From: JAFDWI01 sp964449375
GTDB lineage: Bacteria; Actinomycetota; Acidimicrobiia; Acidimicrobiales; Iamiaceae
NCBI GenBank assembly: GCA_964449375.1
Contig: CAYVAS010000001.1
Location: forward strand, 57,437 to 121,436
Direction of reading: 5' to 3'
Length of the DNA: 64,000 bases
The notes beneath the pieces were generated by a model. That model saw nothing but the letters and a program-made list of their open reading frames with translations. It ran no database searches and was not told the origin of the DNA. Of the stretch, positions 8,805 to 17,650 are shown piece by piece; the first letter of the stretch is position 1, and the number at the start of each line of letters is the position of its first letter. The translations under genes were made by a program, and so were the position numbers.

Positions 8805-9584
8805 TCAAACGACCTTGAGGTCTTCGAGGAACGCCACGATCTTCTCGTGGGCGTCGCCCTCGTCGACGATCTTCTCTCCGGCCTCACGCTCGGGGGCCGG
8901 GGTCACATCGGTGATCTGCTGACGGGCGCCGTCCCAACCCACCTGGGAGGCGTCCAGGCCCAATCCGGCCAGGTCGAGCTGCTCGACCGGCTTGTTCTTG
9001 GCGGCCATGATCCCCTTGAACGACGGGTAGCGGGGCTCGACCACCCCGGCGGTCACCGACACCAGGGCCGGCAGCGACGTCGTCACCTCGTCGTATCCCG
9101 CCTCGGTCTGACGCTGGACCTTCAGGGTCCCGTCGGCGACCTCGACGCTCTTGGCGAAGGTCGCCGAGTTCACCCCGAGCAGCGAGGCGAGCTGGGCGGC
9201 GACGGTGCCGGTGTAGCCGTCGGAGGCCTCCACGGCGCTCAGCACCAGGTCGAAGCCCTCGACCCGGCCGATGGCGGCGGCGAGGATCTTCGCGGTGGAC
9301 AGCGCATCGGAGCCGGCGATGGCCGGGTCCGACACCAGGATCGCCTTGTCGGCGCCCATGGCCAGCGCGGAGCGCAGTCCGGACACCTCACCGTCGGCGG
9401 TGACCGACACCAGCGTCACCTCGCCCTCCCCGGCGGCGGCGACGAGCTGCAGAGCCATCTCCACGCCGTAGGAGTCCGCTTCGTCCAGGATCAGCTTGCC
9501 AGAACGGTTCAGCGTGTTGTCGGCATCCAACGACCCGGGTTCTGCGGGGTCGGGAATCTGTTTGACGGTGACGACGACGTTCAT
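8805..9584 (-). CDS. etfB: Electron transfer flavoprotein beta subunit
   Basis: 259 residues from ATG 9584 (NVVVTVKQIPDPAEPG). The AMP-binding region and recognition loop are visible around GADKAILVSDPAIAGSDAL, and DLVLSAVEASDGYTG and PALVSVTAGVVEPRYPSF are typical EtfB blocks. It is first gene of the etfBA operon. The open frame extends upstream to 9659 without protein-like sequence. Confidence 0.96.
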   Translation of the reverse strand: MNVVVTVKQIPDPAEPGSLDADNTLNRSGKLILDEADSYGVEMALQLVAAAGEGEVTLVSVTADGEVSGLRSALAMGADKAILVSDPAIAGSDALSTAKILAAAIGRVEGFDLVLSAVEASDGYTGTVAAQLASLLGVNSATFAKSVEVADGTLKVQRQTEAGYDEVTTSLPALVSVTAGVVEPRYPSFKGIMAAKNKPVEQLDLAGLGLDASQVGWDGARQQITDVTPAPEREAGEKIVDEGDAHEKIVAFLEDLKVV

Positions 9585-9750
9585 GCCACGTATTCTCAAG
9601 CGCGGGCAACCGTGCGTACAAATCGACCGGCGCCATCGACCCGACCCCACGCCGAACACCGGACCCCGTGGCGAGGTGCGCCTGCCTCGCCCGCCCGCCG
9701 GGGCTCACCGGCGCGCCGGGGCCGAGGGCGGTCGAGGGGTGAGTGGACGG

Positions 9751-9756
9751 TAGGAT
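9751..9756 (+). promoter_or_regulatory. Probable -10 box (TAGGAT) for a leaderless mRNA
   Basis: TAGGAT ends 9 nt before the GTG at 9766, so transcription would begin at or within a few bases of the start codon. No convincing -35 box or ribosome site precedes the gene. Leaderless messages are common in actinobacteria. Confidence 0.4.
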
Positions 9757-9765
9757 CCGGCGCCT

Positions 9766-11601
9766 GTGTCCGAGTCGACGGTGAGCTCCCGGCAACGGTT
9801 CCTGGTGCAGCGAGGGCCCTGGATCGGCCTCGGTCTCGCCGTGGCGATCATGGCCTTCGGGGCCTGGCTGCGGCGTCACACGCTGGACGACTCGTTCATC
9901 AACTACCGCATCATCCGCCAGATCCAGGCGGGCAACGGCCCGGTGTTCAACGCCGGGGAACGAGTCGAGTCCTTCACCAGCGCGCTGTGGCTGGCCATCG
10001 TGGGCGTCGCCGACGTGCTGTTGCCGGTGCAACTGGAATGGATCGGCATGGCCGGTGGGATCCTGATGGGGCTGGTCGGTCTGGTGTTCGCCGCGTTCGG
10101 CGCCCGGGCGCTGCACCGGGTGGACGCCCCTGAGGCGCCCGACGACCCCGACGCGATCGACGTGCTGGTGCCCTTGGGCGCGCTGGTCGCCGCGGTGTTC
10201 CCGCCGATCTACCGCCTCATCGCCACCGGCCTGGAGGACGGGCTGTCGATCGCCTGGCTGGGCGCGTCGGTGTGGGTGCTGGGCACCTGGGCCAGCTCGG
10301 AGCGCCGCTTCGGCCTGGGCGCCGCCTTCCTGATCGGGCTCGGGGTGCTGGTGCGCCCCGACATGGCACCGTTCTGTGCAGCGTTCCTGGGCGCGGTGCT
10401 GATCGGCGACCGTCGCGCCGGGTGGCGACACGGCGCCGCGGTCGTGGCCGCGGCGGTGGTCCTACCCCTGGTCACCGTGGTGCTGCGCATGGGGTACTTC
10501 GGGGTGCTCACCCCCACCACGGCGATCGCCAAGTCCGCTCATCTGGCGCGCTGGGGACGGGGTTGGGACTACCTGGTCGACACGGTGGTGCCCTACGGAT
10601 TCTGGATCCCCGCGCTGGTCATCGTGGCGGCCGGTTACGTGCCCCTGCTGCGGCGCCTCCGGAGCCCGGACGCGTCCGAGTCGGATCGGCGCCGCGCGCT
10701 GGTGGCCGGGGCCTTCGGCCTGGGCGCTGCGCTGTGCACCTTGTACATCGTGCGTCTGGGTGGCGACTACATGCAGACCCGGCTGCTGCTGCCGGCGCTG
10801 TTCGGGTTCCTGGCGCCGATGACCTTCGTGCACTGGCGGGTGCGGCGCCGTCCTGGCCTCGGCCACGTGCTGGCCGCGGTGACCCTGGTGTGGCTGGTGG
10901 TCTGCGGGTTCGTGCTGCGCACCGCCTCCGACGACCGGGAAGTGCTCTTCGAACCGCAGAACGCGGTGACCCTGGAACAGTTCGCTGCGGCCGCGCCCGG
11001 TCCGATCGTGCCCGAGCCCCTCGCGCCGGGAAGCGTCCACTACATGCAGGAGCTGCTCCCCTACCCCGGTGCCCGGGGCGACACGCCGATCCTCGTCGAG
11101 CTGGGCGTGGGCAAGGTGGGCTTCGCCGCCGGCGAAGACGTGTACGTCCTCGACGGGTTGGGCCTGGCCAATCCGATCGCGGCGCATCTGGAACTGCGCG
11201 GTCGGGGCTGGCCCGGCCACGAGAAGCTGCTGCCCCAACCCTGGATCGCGGCGCTGGCCACCGCGCCCGGTTCCGATGTCCAGCTCGAGGACGTGCCCCG
11301 TCCTCCCGAGCTGGTCAACGACGGCGAACGCGTCGTGTTTCCCCGCAACGACGACCCGGCGGGTCGGTCCTTCGCCGAGCGGGTCGCAACCGCCCGTGGG
11401 GTGCTGGCCTGTGACCGGATGGCCCGTTTCGTGGACTCCTACCAGGCCCCGCTGACCTGGCGGCAGTTCGCGTCGAACCTGCGCCATGCCGTCGGCCACC
11501 ACCGGCTGGTGATCCCCGGTGAGCCCGCCGATGCCGCCGAGGCGCTGTGCTCCCCCGCCGAGCAGGCCCGCGTCGCCGAGTTGGCCGCGGCTGCCCGCTG
11601 A
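9766..11601 (+). CDS. GT-C fold membrane glycosyltransferase (AftB/ZomB-like)
   Basis: 611 residues, with about ten hydrophobic segments in the first 400 and a soluble C-terminal region. The first extracytoplasmic loop has LDDSFINYRIIRQIQ, carrying the acidic residues expected at the active site of GT-C enzymes that use polyprenyl-phosphate sugars. NAGERVESFTSALW resembles mycobacterial AftB and its relatives. It probably transfers a sugar to a cell-envelope glycan on the outer face of the membrane; donor and acceptor are unknown. GTG 9766 has a -10-like box directly upstream. The lipid-kinase gene follows in the same direction. Confidence 0.75.
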   Translation: MSESTVSSRQRFLVQRGPWIGLGLAVAIMAFGAWLRRHTLDDSFINYRIIRQIQAGNGPVFNAGERVESFTSALWLAIVGVADVLLPVQLEWIGMAGGILMGLVGLVFAAFGARALHRVDAPEAPDDPDAIDVLVPLGALVAAVFPPIYRLIATGLEDGLSIAWLGASVWVLGTWASSERRFGLGAAFLIGLGVLVRPDMAPFCAAFLGAVLIGDRRAGWRHGAAVVAAAVVLPLVTVVLRMGYFGVLTPTTAIAKSAHLARWGRGWDYLVDTVVPYGFWIPALVIVAAGYVPLLRRLRSPDASESDRRRALVAGAFGLGAALCTLYIVRLGGDYMQTRLLLPALFGFLAPMTFVHWRVRRRPGLGHVLAAVTLVWLVVCGFVLRTASDDREVLFEPQNAVTLEQFAAAAPGPIVPEPLAPGSVHYMQELLPYPGARGDTPILVELGVGKVGFAAGEDVYVLDGLGLANPIAAHLELRGRGWPGHEKLLPQPWIAALATAPGSDVQLEDVPRPPELVNDGERVVFPRNDDPAGRSFAERVATARGVLACDRMARFVDSYQAPLTWRQFASNLRHAVGHHRLVIPGEPADAAEALCSPAEQARVAELAAAAR

Positions 11602-11662
11602 CCGAGATCGGCGCGCCGCCGGGCAGGGCGGTCCCGATGAGGTTCTGTCAGACTTCCCCGGC

Positions 11663-12613
11663 GTGCGGCTCCTCCTGATCGTCAACCCGTCGGCGTCCTC
11701 GGTGAACGCCCGTGTGCGGGTGCTCATCGAGTCGAAGCTGGCCGCCGACCACGAGGTGCAGGTGGTGGCCACCACCCGGCAGGGCCACGCCGCGCGGCTG
11801 GCCCGAGGGGCGGCCTCCACGGGAACGGCGGTGGTCGCGGTGCTGGGCGGGGACGGCACCCTGAACGAAGCGGCGAACGGCCTGGCGGGAACGGACACGG
11901 CGCTGGCACCCCTGCCGGGCGGGTCCACCAACGTGTTCGCCCGCACGATCGGGCTGCCCAACGACGCGGTGGCCGCCACCGACGAGCTGGTGCGCTCCCT
12001 TCGTTCACCGGCCGAGTCGATCGGTCGGGTCGGCCTGGGCAAGGCCGACGACCGGTACTTTCTGTTCCACCTGGGCCTGGGGTTCGACGCGGCCCTGGTC
12101 GAGCAGGTCGAACGCCGCGCCCCGCTCAAACGCTGGGCCGGTCACCCACTGTTCGCGTGGGCCGGGGTGAGTGCGTGGTTCCGGCATTATGACCACCGAC
12201 GGCCCCGCTTCGCGGTGCGCTACCCCGAGGACCCCGACGACACCGCGGCCGTGGAGGACGCGGTGTTCGCGGTGATCGCCAACACCAACCCCTACACCTT
12301 CGTGGGCAACCGGCCCTTCGACATCGCACCGGCGGCCACCCTGGAGCGGCCCCTGTCCACGGTGACGGTTCGGGACCTGCGCCTGTGGCGGATCCTGCAG
12401 TTGACCGGCGCCGCGCTGGTCTCCGCGGAACGGCTGGCCAGGGTGGGAGGGGTGGCGATCCGTTCGGACGTGCGCCAGGTCGAGGTGGTGGGCCATGGCA
12501 CCTTCCCGGTGCAGATGGACGGCGAAGCCCTCGGCCCCTCCCAGGGGCTGCGGGTTCTGCACGTCCCCGACGTCCTGGCGCTGGTGCGCCCGCTGTCGGG
12601 TGGGTCCACCTAG
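11663..12613 (+). CDS. Diacylglycerol/sphingosine kinase-type lipid kinase
   Basis: 316 residues from GTG 11663 (VRLLLIVNPSASSVNAR). The nucleotide-binding signature AVLGGDGTLNEAANGL (GGDGT at 62-66) and PLPGGSTNVFARTIGL define the DAGK catalytic family. The C-terminal beta-sandwich ends with VQMDGEALG. It probably phosphorylates diacylglycerol or a related lipid at the cytoplasmic membrane face. The open frame begins 144 bp upstream, inside the glycosyltransferase gene, but that part is not protein-like. Its TAG overlaps the stop of the convergent phosphodiesterase (CTAG at 12610-12613). Confidence 0.9.
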   Translation: MRLLLIVNPSASSVNARVRVLIESKLAADHEVQVVATTRQGHAARLARGAASTGTAVVAVLGGDGTLNEAANGLAGTDTALAPLPGGSTNVFARTIGLPNDAVAATDELVRSLRSPAESIGRVGLGKADDRYFLFHLGLGFDAALVEQVERRAPLKRWAGHPLFAWAGVSAWFRHYDHRRPRFAVRYPEDPDDTAAVEDAVFAVIANTNPYTFVGNRPFDIAPAATLERPLSTVTVRDLRLWRILQLTGAALVSAERLARVGGVAIRSDVRQVEVVGHGTFPVQMDGEALGPSQGLRVLHVPDVLALVRPLSGGST

Positions 12614-13338
12614 GACCGGGGATCGGGGCGCGCGTCGAGCGCGGCCCGGGCGGCGACCGGATCGTTGGTGATGATCCCGTCCACGCCGAGGTCGGCCAGC
12701 TCGACGATGCGCGCCGCGTCGTCGACGGTCCAGGTGTTCACCTGCACCCCGCGGTCGTGCGCGGCGGCGACCACCTCGGCGGTGGTGGCATCCGCGGGAG
12801 GGTGCAGCGCCACGTGACCGTCGTCGACGACGTGGGAAACCATCCGGTCCACGTCGTCGACCGCGAGGACCAGCCAGCCGGTGGGCACCTCGGGGCCCAG
12901 CCGACGCACGTGCACCAGATCCAGGTAGTTGAAGGCGGACACGACCACGTCGGCCACCCGGTCCAGGTCCCGGACCATGCCGACCACCCCGGCGGCGACG
13001 ATACCGGTGTCGTCGTGGTCGGGTTCGCCGGGAAAGTTCTTGATCTCGATGTTCACCTTCACCCCGGCGCAGGCCGCCATCGCCTCGCGCAGCGTGGGCA
13101 CCTCGGTGGGCAGCTCGACGCGGCGCAACCCGATCAGGGGACGTCCGTCCGCCAGGTGGGCGTCGTGGTGCACCACCAGCTCGTCGTCGGCGGTGCGGCG
13201 CACGTCGAGTTCCACCCCGTCGGCGCCTCGGGCGCGGGCCGCGGTGAACGCCTCGAGGGTGTTCTCGGGAAACTCCACGGACACCCCACGGTGCGCGTAG
13301 AGGAGCGGAGCGGTGGGACCTGGCATGATGGAGGGCAT
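12610..13338 (-). CDS. Glycerophosphodiester phosphodiesterase
   Basis: 242 residues from ATG 13338; ATG 13326 is a second possibility. YAHRGVSVEFPENTLEAF carries the HR and ENT catalytic motif, GADGVELDVRRTADDELVVHHDAHL the metal-binding Glu/Asp and second catalytic His, and VNTWTVDDAARI with DGIITNDPV the C-terminal GDPD blocks. It hydrolyses deacylated phospholipids to an alcohol and glycerol 3-phosphate. No signal peptide is seen, so it is likely cytosolic. It is convergent with the lipid kinase, with interlocking stop codons. Confidence 0.92.
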   Translation of the reverse strand: MPSIMPGPTAPLLYAHRGVSVEFPENTLEAFTAARARGADGVELDVRRTADDELVVHHDAHLADGRPLIGLRRVELPTEVPTLREAMAACAGVKVNIEIKNFPGEPDHDDTGIVAAGVVGMVRDLDRVADVVVSAFNYLDLVHVRRLGPEVPTGWLVLAVDDVDRMVSHVVDDGHVALHPPADATTAEVVAAAHDRGVQVNTWTVDDAARIVELADLGVDGIITNDPVAARAALDARPDPRS

Positions 13339-13417
13339 CGTGACAGCTTCGCGCCCGGGCCTCCCCCCGGTGCGACACATGTCTCATTCCAGGTGAACAA
13401 AAGTTTGCGAAAAGTGC

Positions 13418-13446
13418 TTGCCCGAGTGAGCAGGCCGCGCTAGCGT
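13418..13446 (+). promoter_or_regulatory. Candidate sigma-70-type promoter upstream of whiB1
   Basis: TTGCCC (13418-13423) and TAGCGT (13441-13446) are separated by 17 bp, good spacing for a vegetative actinobacterial promoter. Transcription would start near 13453, giving a leader of about 85 nt that contains the CRP-type palindrome. Confidence 0.4.
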
Positions 13447-13490
13447 TGCCACGTCCCGCCTAGCACACTGCCTCGAACAGGTGCAAAGGC

Positions 13491-13508
13491 TCGTGAATCC
13501 GGTCACGA
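13491..13508. promoter_or_regulatory. CRP/FNR-type palindrome upstream of whiB1
   Basis: TCGTGA-N6-TCACGA is a perfect 18-bp inverted repeat containing GTGA-N6-TCAC, the classic CRP core. It lies 30 bp before the whiB1 start. The mycobacterial whiB1 promoter is known to be controlled by the cAMP receptor protein, which supports a conserved regulatory link. Its place downstream of the candidate promoter would suit repression, unless a nearer promoter exists. Confidence 0.6.
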
Positions 13509-13538
13509 ACGTGACTGTCCGACACCCTGGAGTGAATC

Positions 13539-13832
13539 GTGGCGCTCAATGCCAGCCACCTGCTGTCCCTCACGCTCGCCTCCGATGAGTGGCGTGCCAA
13601 CGCGGCCTGCCGGGACACCAACCCGGATCTGTTCTTCCCGGTGGGCACCACCGGCCCGGCCATCGAGCAGATCGCCGCGGCCAAGGCGATCTGTGGGGAG
13701 TGTCCGGCTCGCGAGGAGTGCCTGGAGTACGCCCTGGCCACCAACCAGGACTCGGGCATCTGGGGAGGCACCTCCGAAGAGGAGCGCCGGGTGATGCGCC
13801 GCCAGCTCCAGGCCGCCAAGCGCTCCGCCTGA
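13539..13832 (+). CDS. whiB1: WhiB-family iron-sulfur transcription factor, WhiB1-like
   Basis: 97 residues from GTG 13539, with a GGAG ribosome site 9 nt upstream. The four [4Fe-4S] ligands are C24, C52, C55 and C61 (CGECPAREEC), followed by the G-W turn GIWGGTSEEE and a basic C-terminal stretch (RRVMRRQLQAAKR). WhiB1 is a nitric-oxide-sensitive regulator that binds the primary sigma factor. The whiB1 assignment rests on synteny: as in mycobacteria, it faces the pdtaS kinase gene across a short convergent gap. A CRP-type palindrome precedes it. Confidence 0.88.
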   Translation: MALNASHLLSLTLASDEWRANAACRDTNPDLFFPVGTTGPAIEQIAAAKAICGECPAREECLEYALATNQDSGIWGGTSEEERRVMRRQLQAAKRSA

Positions 13833-13842
13833 ACCCCGCTGC

Positions 13843-13866
13843 AGCGTCGCCGACCACGGCGACGCT
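13843..13866. terminator. Convergent hairpin between whiB1 and pdtaS
   Basis: Perfect 10-bp arms AGCGTCGCCG (13843-13852) and CGGCGACGCT (13857-13866) with a 4-nt loop. It fits in the 60-bp gap between the two convergent stops and lacks a T-run, as usual for high-GC actinobacteria. Confidence 0.65.
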
Positions 13867-13892
13867 CCCCCGCCCCTGGGAAGGCGGCCCGG

Positions 13893-15404
13893 TCAGTGGC
13901 CGTGCAGGGGCACCGACAACGACACGGTGGTTCCCCCCGACTCCGAGGTGGTGGCGTCGATCGAACCCGACAGGTCCGACACGACCAGCGCCCGCACGAT
14001 CGACATGCCCAGACCCTCGGCCTGGGTGATGTCGAAGTCGGCGGGCAGACCTCGGCCATCGTCGCTGACCCGGACCGACAGGTGCTCACCGTCGTTGTCC
14101 AGGTGCACGACCACCTCGCCACCACTGGTGTCGAATGCGTGATCCACGGCGTTCTGCAGCAACTCGTTGATCACCACCGCCAGCGGGGTCACCACCTCGG
14201 CCGGCGCGATCCCCCCGTTGCCGGCAATGCGGAACGCGACCCGCTGTTCGGGCGCGACGAGGCCCTCTTCGACCATGCGGACCAGCGGCCGGAGAATGTC
14301 CACGAAGGGCACGTCCTCGCCGGCCTCGCGGGCCAGCATCTCGTGGACGAGCGCGATCGAACGGATCCGTCGCACCGATTCCTCGATGGCCGCCTTGGCC
14401 TCGTCGCCGGCCAGGCGGCGACCCTGCAGCCGCAGCAGCGCCGACACGGTCTGCAGGTTGTTCTTGACCCGATGGTGGATCTCGCGGATCGTGGCGTCCT
14501 TGGACAGCAGCAGCCGGTCCCGTCGGCGCAGCTCGGAGATGTCCCGCACCAGCACCACCGCGCCCGACACCGCGTGCCGGCCCAGCAGCGGGATGCAGTG
14601 CAACAGCACGATCACGTCGTCGGTGTGCTCGATCTCCACGGTCACCGGGCGGCGCACGTCGAAGGCCTGGCGGACCACCTCGTCGTCCATGCCCAGCTCC
14701 GCGAGGTTCATCCCCTCGGGGTTGGCGTGCACCCCGATCCGGTGCAGCGCGGAGACCGCGTTGGGTGAGATGTAGGACACGCGGGCTTCGCCGTCGAGCA
14801 CGAAGACCCCGTCACCCACCCGGGGCAGTTCGTCGCTGCCCGAGTCCATCTGCTCGAAGGGGTAGGCGCCGTCCGCGATCATCCGGGCGAACTCGTTGAA
14901 GATCTCCGCGTACACCCGTTCCAGCTCCCCGGGCGCCCGGCCGATCATCGTGGGCGTCTCCCGGGAGAGCACCCCGATGACCTCATCACCCAGACGCACC
15001 GGGATGCACACCTCGCGCACCACCTCGCGCAGGTGCTCCACCTCGCGTTCACCGTCGATGATCTGGCCGAGCTGGAAACACCGGAACACCAGAGGCCGTT
15101 CGTCCTCGGCGTACTCGCGGCCGATCATGTCGGTGCGGTACAGGGTCTGGCTGGTGGAGGGCCGCACCTGGCCCACCACCACGAACTGTTCGGAGGCGTC
15201 GTCGACGGGCACGTACAGGAACAGATCCGAAAAGCAGAAGTCGGCCAGGATGTGCCACTCGGCGATGAGCTGTTCCAGATGGCGTTTGCGTTCGCCGCTG
15301 ACCCGACCCCGAACCTGGGCCAGGGCGACCGGGTCGCTGCGCTGCCCGCTGGGCACGACCGGCAACGGGCCGGTGCGGTAGGCGGCGTCGTCGGCGGGGG
15401 TCAC
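13893..15404 (-). CDS. pdtaS: Sensor histidine kinase, PdtaS-like
   Basis: Cytosolic sensor kinase of 503 residues with no membrane segment. Residues 1 to about 180 form a GAF-type N-terminal sensor, about 190-310 a PAS domain (DGVFVLDGEARVSYISPNAV), then a HisKA_2 region whose phospho-acceptor is in EIHHRVKNNLQTVSALL, and a HATPase domain with the N-box VINELLQNAVDHAF and G-boxes DDGRGLPADF and GLGMSIV. PdtaS phosphorylates the RNA-binding antiterminator PdtaR and links signals to translation and growth. The partner regulator is not in this window. GTG 15404 is used as start. Position next to whiB1 matches the mycobacterial arrangement. Confidence 0.9.
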   Translation of the reverse strand: MTPADDAAYRTGPLPVVPSGQRSDPVALAQVRGRVSGERKRHLEQLIAEWHILADFCFSDLFLYVPVDDASEQFVVVGQVRPSTSQTLYRTDMIGREYAEDERPLVFRCFQLGQIIDGEREVEHLREVVREVCIPVRLGDEVIGVLSRETPTMIGRAPGELERVYAEIFNEFARMIADGAYPFEQMDSGSDELPRVGDGVFVLDGEARVSYISPNAVSALHRIGVHANPEGMNLAELGMDDEVVRQAFDVRRPVTVEIEHTDDVIVLLHCIPLLGRHAVSGAVVLVRDISELRRRDRLLLSKDATIREIHHRVKNNLQTVSALLRLQGRRLAGDEAKAAIEESVRRIRSIALVHEMLAREAGEDVPFVDILRPLVRMVEEGLVAPEQRVAFRIAGNGGIAPAEVVTPLAVVINELLQNAVDHAFDTSGGEVVVHLDNDGEHLSVRVSDDGRGLPADFDITQAEGLGMSIVRALVVSDLSGSIDATTSESGGTTVSLSVPLHGH

Positions 15405-15484
15405 CGCCGCTCACCCTAGGCGGCGCTCCCCCTCCCACCCCGACTCATCGGTCGTCGCCGTCGACGCACCCCATCGGCGGGGTC

Positions 15485-16660
15485 TCAGTGCCAGATGTGG
15501 GCACCCAACTCCAGCAACCCGCCCAGGTCGTGGATGTCGTCGGAAAGATACGGCACCGAAGCCAGCACCCCGGACCGCCGCGCCAGGTCCTTGTGCAACT
15601 CCGATTCGCGTTTGGCGACCACCTGGAAGTCCAGGAAGCTGTCGGCCACCTGGCGCAGCACCCGGGCCACATCGTCGCCTCGAGCGTCCAACCCGGTGAG
15701 CGCGCCGGCGACTTCACCGGCCACGTCGTCGGCTCGGGCGACGACCTCCCGGGCCGCGTGGGTGGCGTTGGTGGACCGCAGATAGGCGGGCAGCACCTTG
15801 TTGAGCACGATCGCGCCCAGGTCCATGCCCTCCGCGGCGAGCGCGTCGATGAAGTACGCGGTCTCGGCCACCGGGGCGGCCTCCAGGGTCGACACGACCA
15901 GGAAGCTGGTGCGCCGCTGGGTGAGCAGCCCCTGCACCGCCTCGGCACGTTCGACGAACCCTTCGTGCATGGTCTGGAACAGCATGAAGAACTCGGCGAT
16001 GTCGGCGAGGAACTGCGAGCCCAGGATCCGGTCCGCGATCGACATGAACGGTTTGGTCGCGACGGTGAACACCCGCGACTGGTAGGGCGCGGTCAGCCAG
16101 CGCAGCAGCCGGCTGGAGAAGAAGTCGGCCATCCGTTCGGGCGCGGCCAGAAAGTCGATGGCGTTGCGGGTCGGTGGGGTGTCGACGACGATCAGGTCGT
16201 AGCGTCCCGAGGCGTGGATGTCGTAGAGCCGCTCCATGGCGATGTAGTCGTGGCTCTGCACGAACCGGCCCGAGATGTTGGTGTACAGCGGGTTCGACAG
16301 GATCGCGTCACGGGTCTCGGCGTCGGGCGCGTGGCGGGTCACCAGGTCGTCCCAGGAGGCCTTGGTGTCCAGCATCGCCGCCCACAACTCGCCACGGGGC
16401 TTCACCCCCACCTCGGCGAACGCTTCGGCCGGGATCCGGGTCTCGGCGTTTCCGAACCGTTCGATGCCCATCGCGTTGGCCAGCCGCCGCGCGGGGTCCA
16501 CGGTCACCACCAGCACCTTGCCGCCCAGGTGCACCGCGGCCAGCGCGGCCACCGCGGCGGCCGTGGTGGTCTTGCCCACGCCGCCCGCGCCGCACGAGAT
16601 CAGGATCTCCTTGGAGGCCGCGAGGGCTTCCAGAGAATCGGGAGCAGCGGGCGGGGGCAC
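15485..16660 (-). CDS. ArsA-family ATPase, second of a pair (BagB-like)
   Basis: 391 residues from GTG 16660. P-loop ILISCGAGGVGKTTTAAAVA, then VVTVDPARRLANAMG and the switch II block YDLIVVDTPPTRNAIDFL. The arsenic-binding cysteines of true ArsA are not apparent. Paired ArsA-like ATPases are conserved in actinobacteria (mycobacterial Rv3679-Rv3680) and are linked to envelope metabolism and glycerol tolerance; the exact role is unsettled. It starts 2 bp after the stop of the other ATPase, implying a stable heteromer. Confidence 0.85.
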   Translation of the reverse strand: MPPPAAPDSLEALAASKEILISCGAGGVGKTTTAAAVAALAAVHLGGKVLVVTVDPARRLANAMGIERFGNAETRIPAEAFAEVGVKPRGELWAAMLDTKASWDDLVTRHAPDAETRDAILSNPLYTNISGRFVQSHDYIAMERLYDIHASGRYDLIVVDTPPTRNAIDFLAAPERMADFFSSRLLRWLTAPYQSRVFTVATKPFMSIADRILGSQFLADIAEFFMLFQTMHEGFVERAEAVQGLLTQRRTSFLVVSTLEAAPVAETAYFIDALAAEGMDLGAIVLNKVLPAYLRSTNATHAAREVVARADDVAGEVAGALTGLDARGDDVARVLRQVADSFLDFQVVAKRESELHKDLARRSGVLASVPYLSDDIHDLGGLLELGAHIWH

Positions 16661-16662
16661 GG

Positions 16663-17610
16663 TCAGTCCAGCTCCTCGCCGAGCGCGTCGGCCACCAGGC
16701 GGGTCACCCGCACCCCGTGGGCCCGGGTGAACAACTCGGGCAGGTACAGCACCGGCGCCGACCCCTGCAGCTCCTGGCGCAGCCGAACCAGGTGCTGGGC
16801 CTGGGTGCGGCGCAGGGTCACCGCGAGGCGGGCACCGTCGAACAGGGGCGTCAGGTTCTCTTCCAGGCGGTCCTGCACCAGGGTGGCCGCCGGGCCGGTG
16901 GAGACCTGGTCGAAGATGCGTTCCTCCGAATCGGTGAACAGCTCGGGCAGGACCCGGTTGACGACCACCGCGGCCAGATCCACGTTGGTCTCGGAGGCCA
17001 GACGGTCCCGCAACTCCAGGGTCTCGGTGACGGGCATCTCCTGGGGGGTGGCCACGATCACGGTACCGGTCTGGGCGGGGTCGCCCAGGATGTCGAGCAT
17101 CCAGGAGGTCTGAGTGCGCACCATGCCCACCTGGACCAGCTCGCTGATCGCCTGCGGCGCGGCGAGCTGGCTGACCACGTGCCCGGTCGCCGAGGCGTCC
17201 ACCACGATCAGGTCGTAGGTACGTTCGCGCACCTCCCAGCAGAACTTGCCGACGGTGAGGATCTCCTTGACGCCGGGCGCGGCCGAGGCCACGAAGTCGA
17301 AGGTCTTGGCCAGCGGGCCGATCCGGGCCAGCAACGGCACCTTGAGGTGCAGGCGCAGGTACTCCTTGAGCGACTCCTCGGTCTGCATCGCCATGGCGTC
17401 CAGGTCCTGGGTGACCGGGCGCGCCTCGAAGCTCAGCGGGCCGGCCTCCAGGAACGTCGACAGGTCGCCCTTGGCGTCGACCTCACAGACCAGGGTGCGC
17501 CGGCCGGTCGACGCGGCGCGCATGGCCAGCCCGGCGGCGACGGTGGTCTTGCCGACGCCACCTTTGCCGGTGACGAACAGCAGCCGTCGGTCCAGAAGGT
17601 TCAGGGTCAT
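16663..17610 (-). CDS. ArsA-family ATPase, first of a pair (BagA-like)
   Basis: 315 residues with P-loop RLLFVTGKGGVGKTTVAAGLA, TLVCEVDAKGDLSTFLEAG, switch II YDLIVVDASATGHVV and a late VVNRVLPELF block. It precedes the second ATPase in a two-gene operon. Both have single nucleotide-binding domains, so together they could form the two-domain arrangement found in one chain of classical ArsA. ATG 17610 is the first start in frame. No arsenite transporter or ArsR is nearby, which argues against arsenic resistance. Confidence 0.85.
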   Translation of the reverse strand: MTLNLLDRRLLFVTGKGGVGKTTVAAGLAMRAASTGRRTLVCEVDAKGDLSTFLEAGPLSFEARPVTQDLDAMAMQTEESLKEYLRLHLKVPLLARIGPLAKTFDFVASAAPGVKEILTVGKFCWEVRERTYDLIVVDASATGHVVSQLAAPQAISELVQVGMVRTQTSWMLDILGDPAQTGTVIVATPQEMPVTETLELRDRLASETNVDLAAVVVNRVLPELFTDSEERIFDQVSTGPAATLVQDRLEENLTPLFDGARLAVTLRRTQAQHLVRLRQELQGSAPVLYLPELFTRAHGVRVTRLVADALGEELD

Positions 17611-17650
17611 GACCGAAGGGGTACCGGCGGAGGGGCCGGATGGTCCGGGA

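Noticed and set aside
10462..12129. Long minus-strand frame antisense to the glycosyltransferase and lipid-kinase genes
   Set aside because: Its translation is compositionally biased, rich in Arg, Gly and His, with no domains, while the plus strand encodes two clear families. Similar shadow frames occur opposite the LCP, cyclase, ccmF and OYE genes.
15485..17610. Arsenic-resistance locus
   Set aside because: The ArsA-like pair has no arsenite pump, ArsR or arsenate reductase nearby and lacks obvious metal-binding cysteines. Paired ArsA-like ATPases of this type are conserved in actinobacteria without arsenic genes.
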